A stretch of DNA of 64,000 nucleotides from Clostridia bacterium (GCA_017428525.1 JAFRQQ010000013.1:203407-267406), one strand, 5' to 3'. Positions 47,577-57,540 are shown, counted from the stretch's first letter. Program-made: numbers and translations. Notes: a model not told the origin generated them from the sequence alone.

Positions 47577-48838
47577 TGCACTGTAACTGCTTCCCTGTCG
47601 GTTTTTTCTGCGGTCTTGCCGTCCTCCCAACCCAGCGCGTCACGGATGACCGCATAGGTGGTTTCAACGGAATAATGCTCCTTCAGAAACGCAAACTCGC
47701 GTTCCTTCATTTCCGAAAAATCATCGCGGGCATTGATCGCGCGGACCGTGTCGGCAAAGGCCTGCGCATCGTTGCTCTCGACCCACCAGCCGAAGCCGCC
47801 GTCCACAACGGTTTTGCCCACGTCCGTATTCGGATCGGTCACGGCAAGCACCGGCAGCTTTGCCTGCATGCAGCTGAGCAGCCTGCTCGGGAAATTCGGG
47901 ATCGTAAAGCGGTGATCCAGAAAGATCATGCCCACGTCGCAGGCGCCGACCATGGCGTCGTAATCCTCCTTCGGCAGGCGCTTCATGAGCCTGGCATTCT
48001 CCTGCCCGGAGGTGTTGAGATAGGTTTCGATCTTGCCGAATTCGGTGCCCGCGCCGACGATCAGGAAAAACGCGTCCTCAATGTCGCGCGCTTCCTTCAG
48101 GCACTTGATCAGGAACGGAATCCCCTGCGGTTTGCCGAGATTGCCGCCGTAGATGTAGACCTTCTTGTCTGCCGGAATGCCGTATTTCTCGCGGATCTGA
48201 TCTCTGACCGCGCCGCTGACGCTCTTGTCTTCGATCTCGGTCGAATTCGGGCAGATTTCAATCTTCTGCGGGTCGATCTCCGGGTCGTGCTTCAATAGAT
48301 AATCCACATTGGCCTGCGACATGCAGCCGATGTGATCCGACACCGCATACAGCCGTTTTTCCTTCTTGCGGAAATAACGATAGGCGACGCCCTTGACGCC
48401 CGATTTTTTCATCATGCCGATATCCACCGCGTTCTGCGGGAAGATATCCTTGAGCATCAGATAGGCCTGCGCGTGATCGCGGCCCTTGATGTACTGCACC
48501 ACATTCAGGAAGGTGATCGGCGGCGTCGGATACAGCACGAGGTCAAACTTGACGCCGCTGAAATGCTGCTCGATCGCTTTGATGTAGCGCTTCTCGATCA
48601 GCAAAGTATTGATGCCCTTTTCGATGATATTGGTTTTGGTGATCCGGCCGGTTTTCACCTTCAGCAGGTGGGAGCCCGGCTCCTTGATCAGCTTGAACGG
48701 ATCGGGGCTGTCGGCCTCCAGCGAGGTGACGATATACACCTCGTGCCCGTTTTTGATGAAAACGCGCAGCAGGTCCAGATAGATGCCGCGTCTGTTGATG
48801 GAGGCGTAATTGCCCAGCGCCAAAAAGAGAATGTTCAT
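47573..48838 (-). CDS. Family 4 glycosyltransferase (WbuB-like, possible L-FucNAc transferase)
   Basis: 421 residues from the ATG at 48838 (GGGTG upstream). GT-B fold: NILFLALGNYASINRRGIYLD at the N-terminus, KVYIYGGNLGKPQGIP and PSRLLSCMQAKLPVLAV in the nucleotide-binding half. WbuB-like proteins transfer L-FucNAc in enterobacterial antigens, and CapE/F/G homologues in this operon supply that donor, so L-FucNAc transfer is a reasonable inference, not a demonstration. Its end overlaps the fumarase beta start. Confidence 0.87.
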   Translation of the reverse strand: MNILFLALGNYASINRRGIYLDLLRVFIKNGHEVYIVTSLEADSPDPFKLIKEPGSHLLKVKTGRITKTNIIEKGINTLLIEKRYIKAIEQHFSGVKFDLVLYPTPPITFLNVVQYIKGRDHAQAYLMLKDIFPQNAVDIGMMKKSGVKGVAYRYFRKKEKRLYAVSDHIGCMSQANVDYLLKHDPEIDPQKIEICPNSTEIEDKSVSGAVRDQIREKYGIPADKKVYIYGGNLGKPQGIPFLIKCLKEARDIEDAFFLIVGAGTEFGKIETYLNTSGQENARLMKRLPKEDYDAMVGACDVGMIFLDHRFTIPNFPSRLLSCMQAKLPVLAVTDPNTDVGKTVVDGGFGWWVESNDAQAFADTVRAINARDDFSEMKEREFAFLKEHYSVETTYAVIRDALGWEDGKTAEKTDREAVTVQ

Positions 48839-48862
48839 AGTCACACCCGTCCCTGATTATAA

Positions 48863-50401
48863 TTACTGTTCCGATGCTTCCGCCTGCTGCGGCGCTTCCT
48901 CCTGCGCTTCTTCCGGCGCCGGTGCGTCGGCGGCTGCGTGCAGGCTCCTGTGCTTGATCACAGCCGCGATCTTCTGCGCGGCGGAGATCAGCTGCTTTCT
49001 TTCGAAGATGACCATGTAGAGCAGGTACACGGCGACATAGATCACGGCGCCGAGCGCGACGAGCTCAATCAGATGCAGGACGGAATTCTTCATCGACGCC
49101 CGCAGGAACTGCAGCACGGCATACATGACCGCGCCCGGAATCGAGAACTTCACATACTGCAGCGCATATTTCACAACCGGCAGATCGCGGCGCACCATGA
49201 AGGCCTGATAGATGCAGACCGCGCCTTCGGAGGCGACCGTGCCGATCACGGCGCCCTCCGCGCCGATCTTCGGAATGAGGATCGAATTGATGATTAGGTT
49301 GATCACCGCCGCGCCGCAGACAGCGACGATGTAGATCTTATCGTGCTTTTTGGGGATGATGTACTGCGTGCGCAGGATCTCCGCAAAACTCATGAACGGG
49401 ATCGAGATCGCGAAGGTGGTCAGCAGCTCGCCGCATTTATAGAAATCCTGCCCCCAGTAAACCACCGCGAACATCGTGGAGACCGCCGCCAGACCGAAGG
49501 CGCAGGCGACGCTGACGAAGGCGGAATACTTGACCGTGCGGAGAATCAGCGTGTTGGCTTTTTTCTCGGCGCTGTCGCGGAACAGGACCGTCATGCGCGG
49601 CATGAGCACGGCGCTGACTGCGGAGATCAGCGCGATCGGCACATGCAGGATCTTTTCGGAATTCTCATAGATGCCGTTCTCATACGGCGTGTCGCAGATG
49701 ATGCCGAGCATCAGCTTATCCATCGATTTGTAAATCGTCACGGCGATGACCGGGATAAACAGGATCAGCATGCCCTTGATCGCCGGCTTGAGCTTTTCGA
49801 GCGTCGGCTTGACATAATGCTCTCTGCTGACCGCGATGATAAAGAGGATCAGCGACGGGAGCAGATAGCTCAGCGCGAAGAGCGCGATGTAAAGATTGAC
49901 GTCGCCGTGATCCTTGATCAGCGTCAGGCTGCCGACCAGATAGAGGAGCTTGAAAATCGAGGTGATGACCACGGTGATGCGGAATTCTTCTCTGCCGTGG
50001 AAATACCAGCTCACCGTAAACAGGGACGCGAGAATGTAAAGATACTGAATGATCGCGGGCATATCGTCGCGCGCGAAGAGCACCACATAGCCGCTGTAGA
50101 TTAGCACGCACAGCAGCGTCGCGCAGGCCTGCACGGTATAAATCGTCCAGAAGGAGCTCCTGCGCTCGCGCGGATCGTCATTGACAAACGCGATGCTGCG
50201 GTTGCCGAATTTCAGAACGCCGAGCATGGACGCGCGCTTGAAATAGTTCGCGACCGCAAGGGAGAAGGAGTAGACGCCGATCCCTTCCACGCCCAGGGCT
50301 CTCGACACATGGGGCGAGACGATCAGCGGGACGATGATGACGAGCACCTCATAAAGCGAGCTGTAAACAATATTTTTACTGATTTTTGCTTTTTTTGCCA
50401 T
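48863..50401 (-). CDS. Wzx-type polysaccharide flippase (MOP superfamily)
   Basis: 512 residues with about 14 hydrophobic segments, starting AKKAKISKNIVYSSLYEVLVI as many Wzx proteins do; FIPVIAVTIYKSMDKLMLG is the central conserved helix. It turns undecaprenyl-linked repeat units to the outer face of the membrane. A hydrophilic Ala/Glu/Pro-rich tail of about 25 residues extends past the last helix, which is uncommon. It sits beside the Wzy polymerase and glycosyltransferases. Confidence 0.9.
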   Translation of the reverse strand: MAKKAKISKNIVYSSLYEVLVIIVPLIVSPHVSRALGVEGIGVYSFSLAVANYFKRASMLGVLKFGNRSIAFVNDDPRERRSSFWTIYTVQACATLLCVLIYSGYVVLFARDDMPAIIQYLYILASLFTVSWYFHGREEFRITVVITSIFKLLYLVGSLTLIKDHGDVNLYIALFALSYLLPSLILFIIAVSREHYVKPTLEKLKPAIKGMLILFIPVIAVTIYKSMDKLMLGIICDTPYENGIYENSEKILHVPIALISAVSAVLMPRMTVLFRDSAEKKANTLILRTVKYSAFVSVACAFGLAAVSTMFAVVYWGQDFYKCGELLTTFAISIPFMSFAEILRTQYIIPKKHDKIYIVAVCGAAVINLIINSILIPKIGAEGAVIGTVASEGAVCIYQAFMVRRDLPVVKYALQYVKFSIPGAVMYAVLQFLRASMKNSVLHLIELVALGAVIYVAVYLLYMVIFERKQLISAAQKIAAVIKHRSLHAAADAPAPEEAQEEAPQQAEASEQ

Positions 50402-50436
50402 GGTTGATTATCCCTCGGATCCTGCAAAAATGGGGT

Positions 50437-51507
50437 TCAGCGCTGTTCGCAGCGCGCAATGGTTTCTTCCAGTCTGGCATAAAAGATCTCGTCGGTCTTT
50501 CTGATATCCTCCAGATACCGGCCGCAGCCGGCGGAGAACGCCTCAAAGTCGCGTGCGCGATACCAGTTGTAAAGATCGTCCGCAAAGGACGTGAAGTCCT
50601 CCTTGACCGCGAAAACGAAGCCGTATTTGTTGCCCTCCGCTTCCATTTCCGTGCCTGCGCCGACCAGCACGGGGATGCGCAGATACGGGCCGTAGGAGAA
50701 GCGGATGGAATTCATGCGTTCATACCCCAGGACCGTGGTGCCGAAGTAGGAGTCGATAAGATCCGCATTTGCAAGGAATCCGGCGGTTTCCTCCGGCAGA
50801 TAGGTGCCGATCAGGTGCACATTCTGATACTTCTTTGCGGCCGGCTCCAGCTTTTCCGACCCGGCGCCGATGAAAAACAGCTCAAAGCGTTCGTCGTCGC
50901 CCAGCGCTTCAATGATCTTTTTGTCGGCCAGCGGGAAGCGGATCTTGCCGATGTTGACGACCCGGAGCTTCTCGCCCGGCGCGCGGAAGGCGTCGCGCGG
51001 CTGCGTGTCCTTGAGGATCTTCATGTTGATGCTGCGCATGAGCACATAAGGGTAGCCTTTGGGGAAATCCAGCTTTGCCGTCGAGCAGTAGGTGGAAAAC
51101 GCCGAGGCGTTGATGACCAGCTTGCGGACAATGTTGACGGCGGATTGATTCAGGAAATCCACGTCGCGGATATTCACGCAATACCGCTTTCTGTAGGTTG
51201 TCAGCAGCAGCGGCGCAAACAGCGGCGCCGTATTTTCATTCCAGATCACGAGAAAATCATAGCGCTCTTGCCTGATGATTTTTCGCGCCCACCGATAAAA
51301 CGACAGAAACATGCGGAGCTTCTCCTTTTTGGAGGAGAGCTTTCCGCATGAAAATGCCTTGATGTTTGAGGACGGGAAGACCGTCCCCTTGTATCGATTC
51401 GTGCACAGGATATCGTAGGCGATCCCGTGGCTGTCAAAATACTCCGTGTATTTTGAAATCATTGAAATATGTCTGTAATCACCGACGCTGACGATTGCGA
51501 TCTTCAT
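50437..51507 (-). CDS. Glycosyltransferase of the polysaccharide locus
   Basis: 356 residues. A GT-B-like fold is suggested by MKIAIVSVGDYRHISMISKY, VVNIGKIRFPLADKKII and GTTVLGYERMNSIRF. It is most like capsular or teichoic-type glycosyltransferases, though no family is certain. It starts 5 bp after the polymerase gene. Donor and acceptor are unknown; a uronic acid from the cassette at 24,083-28,610 is a possibility. Confidence 0.8.
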   Translation of the reverse strand: MKIAIVSVGDYRHISMISKYTEYFDSHGIAYDILCTNRYKGTVFPSSNIKAFSCGKLSSKKEKLRMFLSFYRWARKIIRQERYDFLVIWNENTAPLFAPLLLTTYRKRYCVNIRDVDFLNQSAVNIVRKLVINASAFSTYCSTAKLDFPKGYPYVLMRSINMKILKDTQPRDAFRAPGEKLRVVNIGKIRFPLADKKIIEALGDDERFELFFIGAGSEKLEPAAKKYQNVHLIGTYLPEETAGFLANADLIDSYFGTTVLGYERMNSIRFSYGPYLRIPVLVGAGTEMEAEGNKYGFVFAVKEDFTSFADDLYNWYRARDFEAFSAGCGRYLEDIRKTDEIFYARLEETIARCEQR

Positions 51508-51512
51508 GGTTT

Positions 51513-52793
51513 TTACCTCTTCACCTTAAATCTGACTTTGAATGCGATCCAGTTCATCAGGAAATCCAGCAGGCACAGTGCCACAAAGCCGTTGTTGACC
51601 AGCGTGACCGGTCCGTCGACCAGCCAGTATCCGAGCAGAAAGGACTTGCCCGCATAGAGGATCGTCGTCAGCTCGTCGCACGTTCTTTCGGTGTAGCTTC
51701 TGTGAAGCTTGGCCGTCGCGACCCCGAGCACAGAGGAAACAAGGATCACGCCGGGCACGCCGAAATTATAATAGGACGAGGTCCAGATGCAGGGCGGCGC
51801 CGTGCCGTCGGTGGAGCCGCCCTTCATGAGCGCGAAGACGCGGGTCGCAAGCGACATATAAGAGGGCGCGCCGGGCAGGAGCTTGCGCAGCATCAGATAC
51901 CAGTCGCGACCGTACTGACATGGCTGCGCGTCCACATAGCGGAACGCCTGAATCGCCGTGCTCTGGTTGTCGCTGAAAATGCGCTTGATGATTGCCTGCG
52001 ACACAGAGCCGCCGCTCGAAACACGGCCGTTCATGATCGTCGTGAGCGCGAACAGGGAAAGCGCAACCGCCAGGATCACGATATAGGTGCGCGCCGTGCT
52101 TCGTCTCTTTTTTTCCGTTTCCTGCTCGTTTCCGCCGGACTGCCAGTAATAAACCGCAACCAGGGCGATACACATGAAGGAAATGAAGCCGCCGCGCTGA
52201 CCGGAGCCCAGCATGAAGATGATCGCCAGAATGGCCAGAACAATCGAAACGGCGCGGTTCTTTTTGAGGAAAATATAATAGAGGGTCAGACAGGGAATGA
52301 TGGCGATGCGCAGCTGATAAACATAGCCCGTGCCGGCCACGTGCAGCAGGCCCATGCGGCCGTACTTTGTGGAATAATCCTCGCCGGTCAGCATCGCGCG
52401 CAGACTCTCGAGAAAGACGTTGCCGCCGCCGCGCACGAAATACAAGCCGCAGATCAGAACGGAGGCGCCGAGCACCGCCCACATGTAAAAGGAACGAATC
52501 TGATAATTCTCCGGGCTCGGAATTTTGGTCAGATACTTCTGCGGCGCATGCATCCGGTTTGTCAGGCCGGACGTAATGATAAAGCAGATCAGCGCGACCA
52601 GATACAGACAAATCAGTTTGACGTCGGAAGCGTTCTGATAATTCGCCTTTTGCCCGATGCCGTAAAACATGATCAGCTGCAGAACGGCCCAGATAAACTC
52701 AGGGCAGATTTTATATCGATTGTAGGTAAATACGAGATATGCCACCGAAATCAGATAATAGGCGGCACTCACCACAAGAACCAATGTGCTCAT
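51513..52793 (-). CDS. Wzy-like O-antigen/capsule polymerase
   Basis: 426 residues from the ATG at 52793 (GGGAG upstream). About 12 hydrophobic segments and a large periplasm-facing loop (roughly 225-330, including FSDNQSTAIQAFRYVD) fit O-antigen polymerase architecture. Sequence is poorly conserved in this family, so the call rests on topology and on position between the aminotransferase and the flippase. It polymerises repeat units on the outer face of the membrane. Confidence 0.82.
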   Translation of the reverse strand: MSTLVLVVSAAYYLISVAYLVFTYNRYKICPEFIWAVLQLIMFYGIGQKANYQNASDVKLICLYLVALICFIITSGLTNRMHAPQKYLTKIPSPENYQIRSFYMWAVLGASVLICGLYFVRGGGNVFLESLRAMLTGEDYSTKYGRMGLLHVAGTGYVYQLRIAIIPCLTLYYIFLKKNRAVSIVLAILAIIFMLGSGQRGGFISFMCIALVAVYYWQSGGNEQETEKKRRSTARTYIVILAVALSLFALTTIMNGRVSSGGSVSQAIIKRIFSDNQSTAIQAFRYVDAQPCQYGRDWYLMLRKLLPGAPSYMSLATRVFALMKGGSTDGTAPPCIWTSSYYNFGVPGVILVSSVLGVATAKLHRSYTERTCDELTTILYAGKSFLLGYWLVDGPVTLVNNGFVALCLLDFLMNWIAFKVRFKVKR

Positions 52794-52881
52794 GTCAGGC
52801 TCCCTTATTCGGAGTTTTCTTTCTCTTCTCTCATCCAAGCCCCGTCAGACCGCAAAAAGCGCGCCTGCAAGGCGCAGCTTT

Positions 52882-54180
52882 TTACTTGAAGCAGCGGTGA
52901 ATGATCTCAATGATCCGATCCTGCTGCTCCGGGGTCATCTTGTTGTCGCTCGGCAGGCACAGGCCGCGCGCGAACACGTCGGCGCCCACGTCCGTCATGC
53001 CGGTTTCTTTGATATAGGCGTTGCTGCGGGCGCGTCCGCTGCCCTGCGCGGTGATGAACGGATGCATCCGGTACATCGGCTGCAGGTGCATCGGCTTCCA
53101 GATCGGCCGGCCCTCCGCGTTGAATGCCAGGAGCGACTCAAGGATCTCCGTCGGGCAGCTCTTGCCCGGCGTCTGCCGATAGAGCGCGTCCTTTTCGCCG
53201 CGCGTCTGCGGGCACATGGCGTCCCGATCGATCAGCAGGCAGCTCAGCCAGAAATTCGGCTTGCTGGCGTCCGCGTCAAACGGATTCATCTGCACCGGCA
53301 GGTCGCGCAGACCGTCGCGGTAGCGTTCAAAAATCGCTTTCTTCTGCGCGATATGCTCCTCGATATACGGCAGCTGGCCGCGCACGACGCCGGCAACGAT
53401 GTTGCTCATGCGATAATTGAAGCCCAGCTCCTCGTGCTGATACCAGGGTGCCTCCTCGCGGCTCTGCGTGGACCACTTGCGGGCCTTGTTCGCATCCGCC
53501 TGCAGATCGGTCAGCAGCATGCCGCCGCTGGAACCGGTGATGATCTTGTTGCCGTTGAAGGAAATCACGGAAACATCGCCGAAGGTACCGGTCTGCGCGC
53601 CGCGATAGGTCGCGCCGAGCGACTCGGCCGCATCCTCGATCAGCAGCGCGCCGTGCGCGTCGCAGATCGCGCGGATCTCCCTGACCTTGGCCGGCGTGCC
53701 GTAAAGATGCACCAGCACGACAAGCCGCACCTCCGGATAGATCTCAAACGCCCGCTCGAGCGCGGCGGGATCCATATTCCACGTTTCATACTCGCTGTCG
53801 ATCAGCACCGCTTCGCCGCCTTCATAAGCGACGGGGTTCACCGTGGCGTCGAAGGTCATGTCGGAGCAGAATGCCCGCTTGCCCTCGAGCGCGCCGTGCC
53901 CCACGCGCGGCTGCCCGTACAGGCGCTCGCCGCAGAGCTTTACCGCCAGATGCAGCGCCGCCGTTCCCGCGGAAAGCGCAACCGCATACTTGCGGCCGAT
54001 CAGCTTTGCCGCCTCCTGCTCGACGGTGTTGACGTTCTCGCCGGCCGTGGTGATCCAGTTCTTGTGGATCGCATCGTCCACCCAGTACTGCTCGTCGCCG
54101 TGCATGGTCGGGGTCGAGAGCCAGATCTTGTCCTCAAACCGTTCAATTCCGTTGAATCTCGGATCCTTCATGATTTCCAT
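52882..54180 (-). CDS. DegT/DnrJ/EryC1/StrS aminotransferase (PglE-like)
   Basis: 432 residues from the ATG at 54180 (TTGGAGA upstream; a TTG further up is possible). AGTAALHLAVKL, LIEDAAESLGATYRG and SFNGNKIITGSSGGML mark the PLP-binding site, the Lys in GNK being the Schiff-base residue. These enzymes make amino sugars from keto sugars. With the PglF-like dehydratase (61042) and PglD-like acyltransferase (32791) it could make the 4-amino sugar of bacillosamine. Length and fold are normal. Confidence 0.9.
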   Translation of the reverse strand: MEIMKDPRFNGIERFEDKIWLSTPTMHGDEQYWVDDAIHKNWITTAGENVNTVEQEAAKLIGRKYAVALSAGTAALHLAVKLCGERLYGQPRVGHGALEGKRAFCSDMTFDATVNPVAYEGGEAVLIDSEYETWNMDPAALERAFEIYPEVRLVVLVHLYGTPAKVREIRAICDAHGALLIEDAAESLGATYRGAQTGTFGDVSVISFNGNKIITGSSGGMLLTDLQADANKARKWSTQSREEAPWYQHEELGFNYRMSNIVAGVVRGQLPYIEEHIAQKKAIFERYRDGLRDLPVQMNPFDADASKPNFWLSCLLIDRDAMCPQTRGEKDALYRQTPGKSCPTEILESLLAFNAEGRPIWKPMHLQPMYRMHPFITAQGSGRARSNAYIKETGMTDVGADVFARGLCLPSDNKMTPEQQDRIIEIIHRCFK

Positions 54181-54248
54181 TGCATCTATCTCCAAACTTT
54201 CAGTTTTTTTGTGAATTTACGCCGATCCCGGCCGCCGGCCGTGACGGA

Positions 54249-55328
54249 TCATTTATGTTTCAACGCTTTCAGCTCGGAAAGCGTCCGCTGCACGCCGCCC
54301 CTTGCCAATCTGTAGAACGGCAGAAACGGGATCAATATCTTATATTTATAAAAGGTCGGATAATGCCGGCGGATCGTGCCCATCGGCAGGAACAGCCTTT
54401 TAAAAATATATTTTATTTTACCGGCCGGGCCGCCGCCGTAGCGCCGGACCTTGCTGCGCACGGCGTTCTGCAGCGTCCCGTGCGCGCCGGAGCCGAGCAT
54501 GTAGTTGAGCATCTCCCGGTCCGCGTCGGTCAGCGCGCCGTCGCCGAACAGATGCATTGCAAGCGTGCGGTTCTTTTCTTCAAACGCGCCGATGCCGAGC
54601 TGCGCGCACGCGGCGGAAACCGCATCCATGTCAAGCGTCAGATGCCGCAGCATCACGTAGGTGTCCAGCACGGTGCGCAGCCCCGTGCCGCCCTTCTCGA
54701 AATGATCCCAGGCGTGCGCCACGAAGTAGAGGTAAAAATCATCCGGCGTGAATGCGAATTCAGATTCCGCCTTTGGCACCAGCCGCGTTTTCACGTCGCC
54801 GAAATACGCGTTCAGCGCTTCCGGATAACCCGGGCCGAAAAGCGCCACATGCATCTGCATATTCGTGAGCGGCTTTTTAAAATACACATCATGATGGCCG
54901 TCGCCGTAGCTCTGCACTTCATAGCCCTGCGCGATCATGATCGCTTTGACGTCCGCTTCTCTCTGCGGATCAAACAGGAGATCGATATCGGCGCTTTCCC
55001 GCATACCGAATTGCGGATACCAGTCCTTCAGCACGGACCCCTTCAGCGGCATGTGCCAGACGCCGGCCTGATTGAGCGCCTGGCAAACGGCGGCGCGTTC
55101 GCTGTTGAGCACGACGGTTTTCCGCTTGGCCATCGCGACTGCCTGCCTGAATTTCGGCGTCTGCACGCCGGCGTCCGCAAGCGCGAGACCGACCGCCGCA
55201 GCGAGCATATGCTTCTCCGCGAAGGAGTAGACCGCGTCAAGATCCGCGTCCGCAATGCGATCGGGATCCGCCTTCTGCTCATTCACGGCGCATTTGCAAA
55301 GATAAATGATTGCTTCAACCGAATTCAT
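54249..55328 (-). CDS. Nucleotidyltransferase-fold protein (NTP_transf_5-like)
   Basis: 359 residues from the ATG at 55328 (GAAAGGA upstream). PLKGSVLKDWYPQFGMRESADIDLLFDP has the nucleotidyltransferase G-S then D-x-D pattern, typical of the uncharacterised NTP_transf_5 family found in capsule and lasso-peptide-like loci. The C-terminal 200 residues are helical, with HAWDHFEKGGTG. It is the first gene of the 26-kb operon. Its substrate is unknown. Confidence 0.78.
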   Translation of the reverse strand: MNSVEAIIYLCKCAVNEQKADPDRIADADLDAVYSFAEKHMLAAAVGLALADAGVQTPKFRQAVAMAKRKTVVLNSERAAVCQALNQAGVWHMPLKGSVLKDWYPQFGMRESADIDLLFDPQREADVKAIMIAQGYEVQSYGDGHHDVYFKKPLTNMQMHVALFGPGYPEALNAYFGDVKTRLVPKAESEFAFTPDDFYLYFVAHAWDHFEKGGTGLRTVLDTYVMLRHLTLDMDAVSAACAQLGIGAFEEKNRTLAMHLFGDGALTDADREMLNYMLGSGAHGTLQNAVRSKVRRYGGGPAGKIKYIFKRLFLPMGTIRRHYPTFYKYKILIPFLPFYRLARGGVQRTLSELKALKHK

Positions 55329-55403
55329 TGGCATCCTTTCGTCCGACCGGACCTCGGGCATCCCGATAGCGCTATTACTGCATTATAATAAATATATATA
55401 ATA

Positions 55404-55432
55404 AATATAACACTTGATTTGATTGATGTCAA
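55404..55432 (-). promoter_or_regulatory. Sigma-A promoter of the polysaccharide operon
   Basis: Minus strand TTGACA (55427-55432), 17-bp spacer, TATATT (55404-55409), in a very AT-rich 260-bp stretch. It would drive the genes from 55328 down to about 29205, since no convincing internal terminator was seen. Confidence 0.8.
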
Positions 55433-55543
55433 TATAAGCATCAAAGAAAAAAAGAAAAAATACAAAGCAAACGTGCGTTTCTTTTGTAAAAAATAGTGAA
55501 AATAATTATATAATATGAGAATTACAGCCCGGCAAACGAAAAA

Positions 55544-55575
55544 ACAGCCCCGCAAGTATCAGCTTGCAGGGCTGT
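55544..55575 (-). terminator. Terminator of the cpsC-LCP operon
   Basis: Minus strand ACAGCCCTGCAAG, 6-nt loop, CTTGCGGGGCTGT (one mismatch), then TTTTTTCG, 14 bp after the LCP stop. Confidence 0.9.
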
Positions 55576-55589
55576 CGTATTATTATTAT

Positions 55590-56627
55590 TCAATTCGGCG
55601 CAACGACGGTTTTTTCCTCCGCCGCCGGCTCGTAAAAGAGAGATACCACAAGGGTTTTGAGCGCTTCGGTATCCGGATAAAACTCCATGAACTGCTCGCC
55701 CTCCACGCTCTTGCCCTCTATAGGCTCCGCGTTGTTGATGCGATAGGAGGAGATCATCTCCGCCGTGTCGGACAGGGCGTTGACCGAGCAATCCGTCACC
55801 ATGAAATCGGCAATGGCGCCGTACGCCTTGAGCACGAATTCATCCTTGCTCTTGGCATAGGCTGCGCGCGCTGCGACGCCGAGCGCCTGCAGATACTGCC
55901 GCTGGCGCGCCATACGCGCAATATTGGTTTCATCGCCAACGCCTGTACGTCCGCGGACATAATTCAGCGCGTGCTCCCCTTTCAGAAGCACGGTTTCGCC
56001 CTTCACGAGCGTTTCATCTATGTCGCCGAAGTCATCCAGCACCTCAACCTGCACGCCGCCCACAAGATCATTCAGCTTGGCAACGGCGTCCATATTGACG
56101 GCCAGATAATGATCGATTTCAATGCCGTAGAGGAAATCCGAAACTGCGTGCACGGTATTGCGGCAGCTCTGGGTCAGCCCGTCTCCGTAGGTATAGGCCA
56201 GCGCCAGCTGCCCGGTAATGGTGCCGGCGCGCTCACCGGTCATGCCCAGCACGGGAATCTCGGCCATCGTGTCGCGGTTGATCTGGATCACCTGGCAGAC
56301 GTCGTAGGCTTCGTCAAAGACAAACAGCGTCAGAAAGTCCGCCCGCTGGGAATTGGTATAGGCAACGCTGCTGTTGAGCTTGCCCCGGCTGTCCAGACCG
56401 ATGAGCAGCAGCGTTTCCACATTCTCCCTGGGCAGATACGCCTTCCCGTCGATATAGATCGTCTGATCCGTATCAACGGAAGAATGCGTGGTGTCGATAT
56501 CCGCATCCGCCTTCCGCACCGCGTATTTTTCGATCAAACGCATGCCGACAAACACAAGCGCCAGAATCGCCAGCGATGCAAAAAGCGCTGCGAGGAGTTT
56601 AAAAGTCGAACTTTTCATACTCTTCAT
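55590..56627 (-). CDS. LytR-CpsA-Psr (LCP) family cell-wall polymer transferase
   Basis: 345 residues: one N-terminal transmembrane segment (about 9-30), then the extracellular LCP domain with LLLIGLDSRG, RADFLTLFVF, INRDTMAEIP, VNMDAVAKLNDLVGGVQV and ALNYVRGRTGVGD. LCP proteins move undecaprenyl-linked glycopolymers to peptidoglycan. It ends the cpsC-D-B-sortase-surface protein operon, and its likely cargo is the polysaccharide made by the neighbouring operon. Confidence 0.93.
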   Translation of the reverse strand: MKSMKSSTFKLLAALFASLAILALVFVGMRLIEKYAVRKADADIDTTHSSVDTDQTIYIDGKAYLPRENVETLLLIGLDSRGKLNSSVAYTNSQRADFLTLFVFDEAYDVCQVIQINRDTMAEIPVLGMTGERAGTITGQLALAYTYGDGLTQSCRNTVHAVSDFLYGIEIDHYLAVNMDAVAKLNDLVGGVQVEVLDDFGDIDETLVKGETVLLKGEHALNYVRGRTGVGDETNIARMARQRQYLQALGVAARAAYAKSKDEFVLKAYGAIADFMVTDCSVNALSDTAEMISSYRINNAEPIEGKSVEGEQFMEFYPDTEALKTLVVSLFYEPAAEEKTVVAPN

Positions 56628-56679
56628 AGCGCTTCCGCCTTACTGATGAATTTTTAAACGGGGATCAGTTGTGCAAGGT

Positions 56680-57540
56680 TCAGTTTGCCTTGCTGCGCTT
56701 TCTGGAAACCGTCAGCGTGACAACAGCCGCCAGACCGCAGATCGCCGCAAGAGACCACAGAGCGGTCGCGGAGAAATCAGCAGTTCTCGGGGACTCCACG
56801 CTGGAGGACGCCTTCGTCAGAAGGGCCACCGGGCACAGGTGCGCAAAGGTCACGGTCGCACCGCCGCTGCCGTTATTCTTGCAGCTGGCAGTCTTTTCCC
56901 AACCGGTCTTGGCAAGATTCGCCTGATAGCCGAGCACGGGCTCCTCGGGAGCGAGGTTCAGATCAAACGTCACTCTCAGGCTCAGGCCGGGCAGGGTGAT
57001 CAGTTCGCCGGCAGCGCCGACAAGCGCCACGTCGAACATATCACGCGCAGTATAGCCCTTGCCGAGCTCGGGGATGAGGCTCGCCGGGTTGGAAGAATTC
57101 TTCAGCTCGTTGTAGAACTTGATGAGGGTATCGACGTCAACGCGCGGATCGGCCTTGCCGGCAAGCGCATCGGCGATCGGGGTGATGATCAGTTCGCCGT
57201 TGGGATTGCTGCCATTGCGAAGATTGACGCCCCAGATGAAGCGGCCATTCGAGTCGACGATCTGCGCATCATACTTCTTGTTGAGGTTTTCTTGTCTCTT
57301 GGCAAGCGCATCTTCCCAGGCCTTGCGGCGCGCCTCGGAACCGCTCTTCACTTCGTCAAGCAGGTGACCGTCGCCGTAGGGCTCATAGGGGCCGTACTGG
57401 AAATCGTCTTTGTCCGGCTTGGACGGCACAACGGGCGGGGTGCTCGGCTTGCTCGGGCTGGAAGTCGCTGCAAAGGCTGCAGTTGCGCCGACGGTGCACA
57501 GCAGCACCAGCGCCATAACAATTGCGATGAGCTTTTTCAT
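56680..57540 (-). CDS. Surface protein with SPRTA sorting signal, probable SrtB substrate
   Basis: 286 residues. Signal peptide 1-25 (MKKLIAIVMALVLLCTVGA, cut after AFA), a Pro/Ser/Lys linker, and a 190-residue domain I do not recognise (predicted beta strands; two cysteines, CKNN and HLCP). The end is a sortase-type signal: SPRTA (250-254), a hydrophobic helix and RKRSK. Usual clostridial signals have Gly after Thr (SPKTG, NPQTG), so the Ala is odd. A class B sortase gene lies immediately upstream, supporting anchoring to the wall. Confidence 0.72.
   Translation of the reverse strand: MKKLIAIVMALVLLCTVGATAAFAATSSPSKPSTPPVVPSKPDKDDFQYGPYEPYGDGHLLDEVKSGSEARRKAWEDALAKRQENLNKKYDAQIVDSNGRFIWGVNLRNGSNPNGELIITPIADALAGKADPRVDVDTLIKFYNELKNSSNPASLIPELGKGYTARDMFDVALVGAAGELITLPGLSLRVTFDLNLAPEEPVLGYQANLAKTGWEKTASCKNNGSGGATVTFAHLCPVALLTKASSSVESPRTADFSATALWSLAAICGLAAVVTLTVSRKRSKAN

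Noticed and set aside
29205..55432. Capsule operon considered as a mobile or phage-derived island
   Set aside because: No integrase, transposase, direct repeats or tRNA gene flank it; base composition is similar to the housekeeping region except for the AT-rich promoter.
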